A stretch of 16,963 bases of DNA from Neisseriaceae bacterium (GTDB taxonomy: Bacteria > Pseudomonadota > Gammaproteobacteria > Burkholderiales > Neisseriaceae): NCBI GenBank assembly GCA_030146285.1, contig JASLBZ010000006.1, positions 1 to 16,963 of the forward strand, written 5' to 3'. A program made the position numbers and the translations under genes. Every line of letters starts with the position of its first letter. The stretch's first letter is position 1. The notes beneath the pieces are model-generated. The model was given only the letters and a program-made list of their open reading frames with translations. It did no database searches and was not told the DNA's origin. Of this stretch, positions 1 through 6,779 are shown piece by piece.

Positions 1-64
1 AGCGATTTGAACGCTCGACCAACGGATTAAAAGTCCGCTGCTCTACCAGCTGAGCTAACGGCCC
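1..64 (-). tRNA. tRNA-Lys (anticodon TTT), 3' end cut by window edge
   Basis: Read on the minus strand, the gene starts GGGCCGTTAGCTC at position 64 and shows a normal D-arm (AGCTCAGCTGGTAGAGCA), then an anticodon arm with stem GCGGA/TCCGT around loop CTTTTAA. The anticodon TTT falls at 31-29, giving lysine. The T-arm begins GAGCG-TTCAAAT and runs off the window, so about 12 bases (end of the T-stem, 3' acceptor strand and CCA if encoded) are missing. The anticodon position is exactly where it should be counting from base 64, which fixes the 5' end. It has its own promoter, and prlC lies upstream on the same strand. Confidence 0.96.
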
Positions 65-78
65 GGAAGAGGAGACGA

Positions 79-107
79 ATATTATAGCCAAACCGAAATA
101 CCGTCAA
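79..107 (-). promoter_or_regulatory. Sigma-70 promoter of tRNA-Lys
   Basis: On the minus strand a -35 box TTGACG (107-102) is followed by overlapping -10 candidates: TAATAT (84-79) at 17-base spacing, or perfect TATAAT (86-81) at 15-base spacing. Transcription would begin around 72, leaving a leader of about 8 bases before the tRNA 5' end at 64, typical of stable RNA genes. The AT-rich DNA just upstream of the -35 box could serve as an UP element; that part is inference. Confidence 0.75.
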
Positions 108-113
108 CACTTA

Positions 114-187
114 TTGTGAATTAATTTTAAAAAAATAATTAATTTATTGAATTTTAAATAATTTAATTTTTAAATTTTTATTCACAA
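114..187. repeat. AT-rich spacer bracketed by TTGTGAAT inverted repeat
   Basis: A perfect 8-base inverted repeat, TTGTGAAT at 114-121 and ATTCACAA at 180-187, encloses DNA made almost only of A and T (one G and no C between 122 and 179). The inner flanks are also roughly complementary runs of A and T. It sits between the 3' end of prlC and the tRNA-Lys promoter. It could act as a terminator-like fold for prlC, as UP-element DNA for the tRNA, or simply be a low-complexity spacer; the sequence does not decide. Confidence 0.5.
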
Positions 188-228
188 CACCGAAAAATCA
201 CCAAATTTATTTTCAAAACACCCTTTTT

Positions 229-2250
229 TTATTGTGCACTTAAACCATTTTGCTGCAATAAAGCATCAATTTTAGGTTCGCGACCACGAAAAGCCTTAAA
301 AGAATCCATTGCCGAGCGTGAACCACCAACAGCCAAAACTTCTTTTAGAAACTTCTGACCCATGGCAGCCATGTCGTTGGCTTCTTCAAATGCAGCATAC
401 ACATCTGCGGATAACACTTCTGCCCAACTGTAGCTGTAATAGCCCGCTGCGTAGCCGCCGGCAAAAATATGCCCAAAACTGTGCGCAAAACGATTGTAAT
501 CTTTCGCCGTCCAAACCGATGTTTCATGGCGCACTTTTTGTAAAGTCTCTTGCCAGTTGTCTGCACCTTCTTGGTTGAAATAAATCATCATGTCAAACAA
601 GGCAAATTCCATTTGGCGCATAAACCACAAACCTTTTTGGAAATTCTTGGCGGCAATCATTTTGTGATAAAGCGCTTCTGGCAAAGCCAAACCATCTTTT
701 TCATTGGCACTCATGCCCACCAATGTATCAAACTCCCATGCAAAGTTTTCCATAAACTGGCTTGGCAACTCCACAGCATCCCACTCCACGCCATTGATAC
801 CTGACACGCCCAGTTCATTCACCTCAGTTAACAAATGGTGTAAGCCGTGTCCTGTTTCATGGAACAAAGTCACAATTTCGTCATGGGTCAAATAAGCCTC
901 TTTACCATTACTGGCTGGAGTGAAATTACACACCAAGTATGCAATAGGCGTTTGGACAACACCATCTTTCAAACGGCGACCACGGTAATCGTTCATCCAT
1001 GCTCCGCCACGTTTGCCTTCACGAGCATACAAATCCATGTACACACCGCCAAAGACTTGGCCTTCCCGCATCAATTCAAAATAACGCACATCCGGGTGCC
1101 ATACAGGTACTTTTTTCTCAACAAAGTGCACGCCATACAACTGATCAATCAAACCAAACAAACCAGCCAAAACTTTGCTAATAGGAAAATAGCTTTTCAC
1201 TTCTTGCTCGGAAAAAGCATATTTGGCTTCGCGCAATTTTTCCGCTGCATAAGTCAAATCCCAAGGCTCAACATTGCCCAAACCCAATTCATTTTGAGCA
1301 AATGCCAACAAAGCTTCTTTGTCTTGCAAAGCAAATGGCTTGGCACTTTTTGCCAAGTCACGTAAGAATGTCATGACCTGTTCTGGTGTTTCTGCCATTT
1401 TGGTTGCCAACGACAAATGAGAGTAGCCATCAAAGCCTAATAATTTGGCTTCTTGCCCTGCCAAAGCCAAACGGCGTGAAATATTGGCCGTATTGTCCCA
1501 CTGTCCGTCACCTAGCTCACTGGCTCGAGTCACATAAGCTTGATAGATTTTTTCACGCAATTCACGGTTATCTGCGTATTGGATTACAGCCAAATAATGA
1601 GGCATTTGCAAACCAATTTTGTAACCTTCTTTGCCCTCACTGGCTGCTGCAGCTGCAAACATATCCAATGCGTAATCTGGCAAACCTGCCAAGATTTCTT
1701 TATCGTTCACATACAATGCAAAAGCATCGGTTGCATCCAAAACATTTTGGCTAAACTCTGCAGCTAACTGTGCACTTTCGGTTTGTAATGCAGCAAATTC
1801 TTGTTGCTCTTGCTCGGGAAGCTCTGCGCCTGACAAAACAAAATCACGCAAATCATGGTTGAGTTTTTGTTGCTGCTCGGCACTTAGGGCTGCAAAACTC
1901 GAGCTTTCTTTAATTGCTTTAAAACGCTCATACAAAGCAATGTCTTGTGAAATCTCAGTAAAGAAAACCGTTATCTCTGGCATCAACTGATTGTAAACCG
2001 CACGCAACTCAGGTGTATCCACCACTGAATTCAAATGCGAAACCACACCCCACATCCGACCCACTTGCTCGGTAATGTCGGTTAAGGCTTCAACGGTATT
2101 TTCCCAAGTAACACTTTCTTGTTCTTTCACTTTAGCAATGGCCGCTTTGGCATTGACAATGGCAGCCTGAAGCGCAGGTTCGATACTTTCTGGCGTAATT
2201 TCATTAAAACGTGGCTCATCGCCCAATTGACTTAATGCTGTTGCGCTCAT
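229..2250 (-). CDS. prlC: Oligopeptidase A (M3 family zinc metallopeptidase)
   Basis: Cytosolic thimet-type oligopeptidase that degrades short peptides, including cleaved signal peptides in E. coli. The 673-residue product is close to the usual length (E. coli PrlC is about 680). The zinc site is intact: H464-E465-T-G-H468 in the context LFHETGHGLHHLL, and the third ligand is E494 in the conserved VELPSQFMEN stretch. There is no signal peptide or membrane segment. The ATG at 2250 has a good ribosome binding site (AAAGGAT, 2261-2255). It is divergent from the gamma-carbonic-anhydrase-like gene, and no clear intrinsic terminator follows its stop before tRNA-Lys. An 11/12 match to the uptake sequence lies inside the gene at 2160-2171. 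The M3 assignment is secure; PrlC versus the closely related Dcp rests on length and the start-to-end resemblance to PrlC. Confidence 0.95.
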   Translation of the reverse strand: MSATALSQLGDEPRFNEITPESIEPALQAAIVNAKAAIAKVKEQESVTWENTVEALTDITEQVGRMWGVVSHLNSVVDTPELRAVYNQLMPEITVFFTEISQDIALYERFKAIKESSSFAALSAEQQQKLNHDLRDFVLSGAELPEQEQQEFAALQTESAQLAAEFSQNVLDATDAFALYVNDKEILAGLPDYALDMFAAAAASEGKEGYKIGLQMPHYLAVIQYADNRELREKIYQAYVTRASELGDGQWDNTANISRRLALAGQEAKLLGFDGYSHLSLATKMAETPEQVMTFLRDLAKSAKPFALQDKEALLAFAQNELGLGNVEPWDLTYAAEKLREAKYAFSEQEVKSYFPISKVLAGLFGLIDQLYGVHFVEKKVPVWHPDVRYFELMREGQVFGGVYMDLYAREGKRGGAWMNDYRGRRLKDGVVQTPIAYLVCNFTPASNGKEAYLTHDEIVTLFHETGHGLHHLLTEVNELGVSGINGVEWDAVELPSQFMENFAWEFDTLVGMSANEKDGLALPEALYHKMIAAKNFQKGLWFMRQMEFALFDMMIYFNQEGADNWQETLQKVRHETSVWTAKDYNRFAHSFGHIFAGGYAAGYYSYSWAEVLSADVYAAFEEANDMAAMGQKFLKEVLAVGGSRSAMDSFKAFRGREPKIDALLQQNGLSAQ
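2160..2171 (+). repeat. DNA uptake sequence-like 12-mer (11/12)
   Basis: TGGCAGCCTGAA differs from the exact element AGGCAGCCTGAA (present as an inverted pair at 6634-6661) only in the first base. It lies inside prlC near the 5' end of that gene, so it is constrained by coding sequence. Likely a functional or decayed uptake word. Confidence 0.5.
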
Positions 2251-2311
2251 TGTGATCCTTTCTGAATGAATGATGGTACTGACTGTGGCTTTACGCCTTT
2301 ATTGAATCCAG

Positions 2312-2340
2312 TTACAGTGAACCATCGCAATGATTATTAG
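2312..2340 (+). promoter_or_regulatory. Possible promoter of gamma-carbonic-anhydrase gene
   Basis: TTACAG (2312-2317) and TATTAG (2335-2340) are separated by 17 bases, 18 bases before the start codon at 2359. Both boxes match the sigma-70 consensus only partly. The 108-base gap must also hold the divergent prlC promoter, for which I see no convincing boxes. Confidence 0.3.
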
Positions 2341-2358
2341 ATATATAAGGTCACTTTC

Positions 2359-2901
2359 ATGAAAAACAACATTCGACCCTACTTAGAACACCAACCCAAG
2401 ATTGATGCGAGCTGCTATATCGACGATGCCGCTTTGGTTATTGGCGATGTGATGATCGCGGAAGGAGGCTCTGTCTGGCCTTTTGCCGTGGTGCGCGGTG
2501 ACGTGAATCGCATTTGCATTGGCAAAAACAGCAATGTACAAGATCATACCATGCTGCATGTTAGCCACAAGAATGAGGCCAAGCCAGATGGATCGCCTTT
2601 AATCATTGGTGATTATGTCACCGTGGGCCATCAAGCCATGTTGCATGGCTGCACCATTGGCAATCGTGTGCTTGTGGGCATGAAAACCTCGATTTTGGAT
2701 GATGCCATTATTGAAGATGATGTGATGATTGGCGCAGGCAGCTTAGTGCCTCCTCGAAAACGCCTTGAAAGTGGCTATCTGTATGTTGGCTCACCCGTCA
2801 AGCAAGTGCGCGCGCTGACCGACGAAGAAAAACAATTTTTGGTTTACTCCGCAGAGCATTATGTGCGCGTTGCCAATAACCACAAAGCCAATCAAACTTA
2901 A
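2359..2901 (+). CDS. Gamma-carbonic anhydrase-like hexapeptide-repeat protein (YrdA family)
   Basis: A 180-residue left-handed beta-helix protein of the gamma-carbonic anhydrase/YrdA group. Hexapeptide repeats run from about residue 15 to 145 (for example IGDVMIAEG, IGKNSNVQDH, IGDYVTVGH, IGNRVLVGM). The three zinc-binding histidines are present: H67 (MLHV), H91 and H96 (GHQAMLHG), matching H81/H117/H122 of the archaeal enzyme Cam. The C-terminal part (VGSPVKQVRALTDEE) is typical of the family. The ATG at 2359 follows TAAGGT (2346-2351). It is transcribed alone and ends at a long hairpin. Many bacterial YrdA-type members show little or no carbonic anhydrase activity, so the fold and metal site are sure but the reaction is not. 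Confidence 0.93.
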   Translation: MKNNIRPYLEHQPKIDASCYIDDAALVIGDVMIAEGGSVWPFAVVRGDVNRICIGKNSNVQDHTMLHVSHKNEAKPDGSPLIIGDYVTVGHQAMLHGCTIGNRVLVGMKTSILDDAIIEDDVMIGAGSLVPPRKRLESGYLYVGSPVKQVRALTDEEKQFLVYSAEHYVRVANNHKANQT

Positions 2902-2937
2902 GCAATCAAAAAAACAGCTTAAGTCATCGCTTTTCAC

Positions 2938-2992
2938 AAAAAAGCACATGGGCTTCAATACATCATTGGTATTGAAATCCATGTGCTTTTTT
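2938..2992. terminator. Long bidirectional hairpin terminator
   Basis: A 24-base arm (2938-2961) pairs with 2969-2992 around a 7-base loop, broken only by one mismatch and one G-U pair. The stem is flanked by A6 on the left and T6 on the right, so it could work on both strands. It closes the gamma-carbonic-anhydrase-like gene. The stem is longer than the other terminators in the window. Confidence 0.88.
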
Positions 2993-3042
2993 GCTGCTGA
3001 TCATAAATAGCACCAAATAGCTTAAATAAGCAGCATATTTAT

Positions 3043-3071
3043 TTGACAACACCGTGACATTGGTCTAAAAA
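3043..3071 (+). promoter_or_regulatory. Possible promoter of OPT transporter
   Basis: A perfect -35 TTGACA (3043-3048) is followed after 17 bases by TAAAAA (3066-3071), a weak -10. Other weak pairs occur closer to the gene, such as TTGGTT with TGTTAT 17 bases on. The true start point is uncertain. Confidence 0.35.
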
Positions 3072-3127
3072 ATCATTTTTACTTTTATGCTTGGTTTTAA
3101 ATACGCATAAAATTGTTATCAATCTTC

Positions 3128-3134
3128 GGGGGAG
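3128..3134 (+). promoter_or_regulatory. Ribosome binding site fixing the OPT start
   Basis: GGGGGAG lies 4 bases before the ATG at 3139 and marks it as the start. The in-frame ATG at 3091 has no such site, and the 16 residues it would add (beginning MVLNTHKI) do not look like family sequence. Confidence 0.8.
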
Positions 3135-3138
3135 TTTC

Positions 3139-5181
3139 ATGAAAGCACCAATGGGTAGCCACGATCCTTATGCAGGATACCGTGAGCTAACACTGCGCGG
3201 GATGATTTTAGGTGCCATTATCACCATTATCTTTACCGCATCAAACGTTTATTTGGGTTTAAAAGTAGGCTTAACGTTCGCCTCCTCCATTCCTGCTGCT
3301 GTGATTTCAATGGCCGTTTTAAAAATGTGCCACGGCTCCAATATTTTAGAAAATAACATGGTACAAACCCAAGCTTCGGCAGCCGGTACATTGTCTTCGA
3401 TTATTTTCGTTTTACCTGGCTTGTTGATGATGGGTTACTGGAGTGGCTTTCCATTCTGGCAAACCACATTCATTTGTATGGCAGGTGGTATTTTGGGTGT
3501 GATTTTCACCATTCCCCTTCGCCATGTAATGGTGGTCAAAAGCCCTCTTCCTTATCCTGAAGGGGTCGCTGCTGCAGAAATTCTAAAAGCAGGCGAATCC
3601 AATGAGTATGTGAACTCGGAAGGCAAAAAAGAAGCCAGTGGCGCCAAACAAATTTTGGCCGGCAGTATTTTTGCAGGAACATTTAGCTTGCTTTCAGGCG
3701 GCCTTCGCATTGTAAATGATTCTGCTAGCTACTGGTTCAAATCTGGCAATGCCATTTTCCAATTGCCAATGGGCTTCTCATTTGCTCTTTTAGGTGCAGG
3801 TTATTTGGTTGGTATTACAGGCGGTATCGCCATGTTAGTAGGCATGTTCTTTGCTTGGGGCATGGCCGTTCCATACTTCTCTTCGATTGCACCAATGCCT
3901 GAAGGCATGGACATGGTGACTTACGCCATGGGCCTTTGGAAAAACAAAGTGCGCTTTATTGGTGCAGGTACCATTGGTATTGCAGCCATTTGGACATTGA
4001 TTACCTTATTAAAGCCGATGATTGATGGCATGCGCCTATCCTTCGAAGCCGTTTCAGGCAAAAAAGACACCAGCAAAGCAGAACGCGTTGACCAAGATTT
4101 ATCACCAAAATGGATGGTGATTATCTCATTGTCAATGCTGACGATTTTAGCTGCAACATTCTATAGCTTTGTGGCTGCTGCACCGATTTCAACTGGTTTG
4201 GCTTGGGGCTTAGTCGCTTGTGCAACCTTACTGGCATTTGTTATTGGCTTCTTAGTGGCCGCCGCTTGTGGTTACATGGCTGGTTTAATTGGCTCTTCTG
4301 CCAGTCCCATTTCTGGTATTGGTATCATTTCGATTGTGTTGATCTCATTGGTATTGATGCTCATCGGCACCAGCACTGATTTATTTGCAACCGAAGCAGG
4401 TCGCCATTTTGCCACTGCATTGGCTTTGTTTGTGGCCTCAGCTGTTTTGGCCATTGCCACCATTTCCAACGATAACTTGCAAGACTTGAAAACCGGTTAC
4501 TTGGTTAAAGCAACGCCTTGGCGTCAACAGGTTGCCTTGATTATCGGCTGTATTGTCGGTGCATTGGTGATCTCTCCTGTTTTGGAATTGCTATACCATG
4601 CTTATGGTTTCACAGGTGCAATGCCTCGTGCGGACATGGATCCTAGCCAAGCTTTGGCTGCACCACAAGCAACCTTAATGACCACCATCGCCCAAGGTAT
4701 TTTCTCTAGCAACCTTGAGTGGGTTTACATCTATACAGGTATTGGTATCGGTGTGGCTTTGATTGCTCTTGACACATTTTTAAAGAAAAACACCAAGAAT
4801 TTGTCGATTCCTCCTTTGGCAGTCGGCATGGGTATTTACTTACCAGCTTCGGTGAACATGCCAATGGTGATTGGTACGATTATTTCTTACCTATCCATTC
4901 GCCACATTTACAAACGCAACAAAGGCAACCAAGAAAAAATTGATGCTGAATTAAAAACATCAGAACGCCGTGGTACTTTGTTTGCTGCAGGCTTGATTGT
5001 GGGTGAAAGCATGATTGGTGTGATTTTGGCAATGGTGATTGTTGCTTCGATTACAGCCGGTGGCAGTGAAGCACCCTTGGCCATTCACCTGGATAACTGG
5101 GAAAACATGGCCAACTTATTGGGCTTAGCTGCCTTTATTGCAGGCATGTACTTAATGGGCAAACGCGTGTTTAAACGCTAA
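3139..5181 (+). CDS. OPT family oligopeptide transporter
   Basis: A 680-residue inner-membrane protein with many hydrophobic segments (roughly 14-16) of the OPT family, predicted to import small peptides by proton-coupled transport. The N-terminus YRELTLRGMILG, the Y139-P140-E141-G142 motif within SPLPYPEGVAAAE, and the GSSASPISG stretch at residues 385-393 are family hallmarks. A short cytoplasmic stretch near residue 300-320 (KKDTSKAERVDQ) separates the halves. It has its own terminator (5206-5237) and is probably a single-gene unit. Some OPT members (YSL branch) carry metal chelates instead of peptides, so the substrate is inferred from the bacterial branch. A one-mismatch uptake word lies inside it at 3693-3704. 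The start was chosen at 3139 because of the strong ribosome binding site. Confidence 0.93.
   Translation: MKAPMGSHDPYAGYRELTLRGMILGAIITIIFTASNVYLGLKVGLTFASSIPAAVISMAVLKMCHGSNILENNMVQTQASAAGTLSSIIFVLPGLLMMGYWSGFPFWQTTFICMAGGILGVIFTIPLRHVMVVKSPLPYPEGVAAAEILKAGESNEYVNSEGKKEASGAKQILAGSIFAGTFSLLSGGLRIVNDSASYWFKSGNAIFQLPMGFSFALLGAGYLVGITGGIAMLVGMFFAWGMAVPYFSSIAPMPEGMDMVTYAMGLWKNKVRFIGAGTIGIAAIWTLITLLKPMIDGMRLSFEAVSGKKDTSKAERVDQDLSPKWMVIISLSMLTILAATFYSFVAAAPISTGLAWGLVACATLLAFVIGFLVAAACGYMAGLIGSSASPISGIGIISIVLISLVLMLIGTSTDLFATEAGRHFATALALFVASAVLAIATISNDNLQDLKTGYLVKATPWRQQVALIIGCIVGALVISPVLELLYHAYGFTGAMPRADMDPSQALAAPQATLMTTIAQGIFSSNLEWVYIYTGIGIGVALIALDTFLKKNTKNLSIPPLAVGMGIYLPASVNMPMVIGTIISYLSIRHIYKRNKGNQEKIDAELKTSERRGTLFAAGLIVGESMIGVILAMVIVASITAGGSEAPLAIHLDNWENMANLLGLAAFIAGMYLMGKRVFKR
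3693..3704 (-). repeat. DNA uptake sequence-like 12-mer (11/12)
   Basis: On the minus strand this reads AGGCCGCCTGAA, one base from AGGCAGCCTGAA and also one base from the Neisseria form AGGCCGTCTGAA. It lies inside the OPT transporter gene. Confidence 0.45.
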
Positions 5182-5205
5182 TCTGCTGTACAGTCGCTAT
5201 CCCAC

Positions 5206-5237
5206 GCCTCTGGTTTACTTGACCAGAGGCTTTTTTT
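5206..5237 (+). terminator. Rho-independent terminator after OPT transporter
   Basis: A 9-base perfect stem, GCCTCTGGT (5206-5214) with ACCAGAGGC (5222-5230), encloses a 7-base loop and is followed directly by T7 (5231-5237). Confidence 0.93.
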
Positions 5238-5264
5238 ATGCAAAATAGATGGCAAAACCGCATT

Positions 5265-5293
5265 TTTCAGATACCATAACAATGACATAATAA
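5265..5293 (+). promoter_or_regulatory. Possible promoter of tal
   Basis: TTTCAG (5265-5270) and TAATAA (5288-5293) lie 17 bases apart, 30 bases before the tal start. The boxes are weak, but a promoter is expected here because a terminator sits just upstream. Confidence 0.3.
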
Positions 5294-5323
5294 AAGCAAT
5301 CAACCATCGACAAGGGGATTCTC

Positions 5324-6376
5324 ATGAATAATTTGCAACAGACAAAACAACTGGGTCAACAAATTTGGTTGGATAATTTATCGCACCAATTAATCACCTC
5401 TGGTGCTTTGAAAAAACATTTGGAATCTGGCGTGAGTGGCATCACCACCAACCCTGCTATTTTCAATCAGGCTTTTCAAAATGATGCATATTACATCGAT
5501 GCCATTCATGAGTTGCGCAAGCTAGATACAGATGCCAAAACCCGTTACGAGCAATTGGCCATTCATGATGTACAGGATGCCTGTGATATTTGCCTACCCT
5601 TGTTCCAAACCAATGCAAGCGCTGGCATGGTCAGTCTTGAGGTTTCGCCAGAAATCGCCAATGATGCCCAAGCCACCATTGCCGAAGCAACACGCTTGTG
5701 GGCTGCGGTAGCTCGTCCCAATGTGATGATTAAAATACCAGCAACACCAGCGGGCATTAAAGCCATTACGGATTTGGTTGCAGCCGGTATCAACATCAAC
5801 GTGACTTTGATTTTCTCCGTACAAACGGCGCACCAAGTCATTGAAGCGCACTACCGTGGTCTGAAGTGGCGCGCCGAACGCAACCAACCACTTACCAATA
5901 TCCAAGTGGTTGCCAGTTTATTCATGTCGCGAATTGACACGGCCATTGATCCTGATTTACCAGAACATTTGCAAGGCAAAACAGCCATTTCGATTGCCAA
6001 AGCAGCCTACCAGATTGCCACGCAATTTTACCAACAAAAACACTGGCAGCTGCTGGCGGAAAAAGGTGCACAACCGCTTCGTTTGTTGTGGGCATCTACG
6101 GGCACCAAAAACAAAAATTACTCTGACACCTTGTATGTCGATTCACTGATTGCAGCCAATACCGTCAACACCGTACCAGAGGCAACCTTAACTGCCTTTG
6201 TTAACCGTGGCAATGTCAACAATGACTTTATCGATGGCATTGACCATGCTTTACAAAACATCGATCAGATTCAAGCACTCGGTTTGGATTTGGATGTCTT
6301 GGCCAATCGCTTGCAACAAGATGGCTTAAAACAATTTGAAGACGCATTTGCGCAGATTTTAAAAATTACAGCATAA
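5324..6376 (+). CDS. tal: Transaldolase
   Basis: Cytosolic enzyme of the non-oxidative pentose phosphate pathway, exchanging a dihydroxyacetone unit between sedoheptulose-7-phosphate and glyceraldehyde-3-phosphate to give erythrose-4-phosphate and fructose-6-phosphate. The 350-residue length fits the longer bacterial class (Neisseria forms are about 350). Visible signatures are IWLDNLS with D17, GITTNPAIF (T41-T42-N43-P44), the Schiff-base lysine K137 in VMIKIPAT, TLIFS (161-165), and LWASTGTKN near residue 257. The ATG at 5324 follows a strong AAGGGGA site (5312-5318). The DUF3079-type gene begins 11 bases after the stop and is probably co-transcribed. Function is secure from the conserved active-site lysine and barrel motifs. 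Confidence 0.97.
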   Translation: MNNLQQTKQLGQQIWLDNLSHQLITSGALKKHLESGVSGITTNPAIFNQAFQNDAYYIDAIHELRKLDTDAKTRYEQLAIHDVQDACDICLPLFQTNASAGMVSLEVSPEIANDAQATIAEATRLWAAVARPNVMIKIPATPAGIKAITDLVAAGININVTLIFSVQTAHQVIEAHYRGLKWRAERNQPLTNIQVVASLFMSRIDTAIDPDLPEHLQGKTAISIAKAAYQIATQFYQQKHWQLLAEKGAQPLRLLWASTGTKNKNYSDTLYVDSLIAANTVNTVPEATLTAFVNRGNVNNDFIDGIDHALQNIDQIQALGLDLDVLANRLQQDGLKQFEDAFAQILKITA

Positions 6377-6387
6377 GCAACACCAAC

Positions 6388-6591
6388 ATGATGCCCAAGA
6401 AAAAAACGCGCTTTCCAAAAGATCCCAAACACCCTGAGCGAATTTGCTGGGGCTGTGATAAATTATGCCCAGCAAACGCCATGGATTGTGGCAATGGGCA
6501 AGGTCGTGCCATGCACCCTACTGAGATTTTTGGAGAGGAATGGGTAGAATCACTGACACCAGAAGAACGGGAAAAATTTGACTTCACCTAG
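6388..6591 (+). CDS. Small Cys-rich DUF3079-type protein
   Basis: A 67-residue protein that I recognise as resembling the DUF3079 family, whose function is not known. The core KHPERICWGCDKLCPANAM carries cysteines C20, C23 and C27, followed by C34 (C-x2-C-x3-C-x6-C), then H43 and the FGEEW segment. The four cysteines could bind zinc or an iron-sulfur cluster; that is inference. There is no signal peptide or membrane helix. Two adjacent ATGs (6388 and 6391) could start it, and neither has a clear ribosome binding site. The start lies only 11 bases past the tal stop, which suggests translational coupling. The uptake-sequence hairpin at 6630-6665 terminates the tal unit. Confidence 0.8.
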   Translation: MMPKKKTRFPKDPKHPERICWGCDKLCPANAMDCGNGQGRAMHPTEIFGEEWVESLTPEEREKFDFT

Positions 6592-6629
6592 GGGCATCTG
6601 ACCAATCCAATAGTACATAAGCAATAACA

Positions 6630-6665
6630 AAACAGGCAGCCTGAAACATTTCAGGCTGCCTGTTT
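6630..6665. terminator. Inverted DNA uptake sequence pair acting as terminator
   Basis: AGGCAGCCTGAA (6634-6645) and its exact reverse complement (6650-6661) face each other across ACAT, extended to a 16-bp stem (6630-6645 with 6650-6665). The run of T after it is short (TTTGATTT), so termination may rely on stem strength. The 12-mer is identical to the Kingella-type uptake sequence dialect described in Neisseriaceae. Inverted uptake pairs downstream of genes are a well-known Neisseriaceae arrangement. Confidence 0.88.
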
Positions 6666-6672
6666 GATTTGA

Positions 6673-6701
6673 ATAACCTGTGAAAACCTACTCAATATAA
6701 T
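6673..6701 (+). promoter_or_regulatory. Possible promoter of S9A peptidase
   Basis: A perfect -10 TATAAT lies at 6696-6701, but the DNA at the -35 position (around 6673-6678) does not match the consensus. Transcription would begin near 6708, leaving about 70 bases of leader before the start codon at 6780. Confidence 0.4.
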
Positions 6702-6779
6702 CTTGCGCCACCTTAAGTTGGTTTCTGTATTAAAATGGCCACTTCAATTTTGCATTGCCTAACATTTTAAAAGGTCGAC

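Noticed and set aside
1..64. tRNA-Lys as an integration (att) site
   Set aside because: No integrase, direct repeat of the tRNA end or foreign-looking gene is visible; the 3' end that would hold an att site is outside the window.
847..1365. 172-residue open frame antisense to prlC
   Set aside because: Lies wholly within prlC on the other strand, has no ribosome binding site and no recognisable domain; it is a by-product of the coding frame.
3091..3138. Longer N-terminus for the OPT transporter from the ATG at 3091
   Set aside because: The strong GGGGGAG site lies directly before the ATG at 3139, and the extra 16 residues do not resemble the family.
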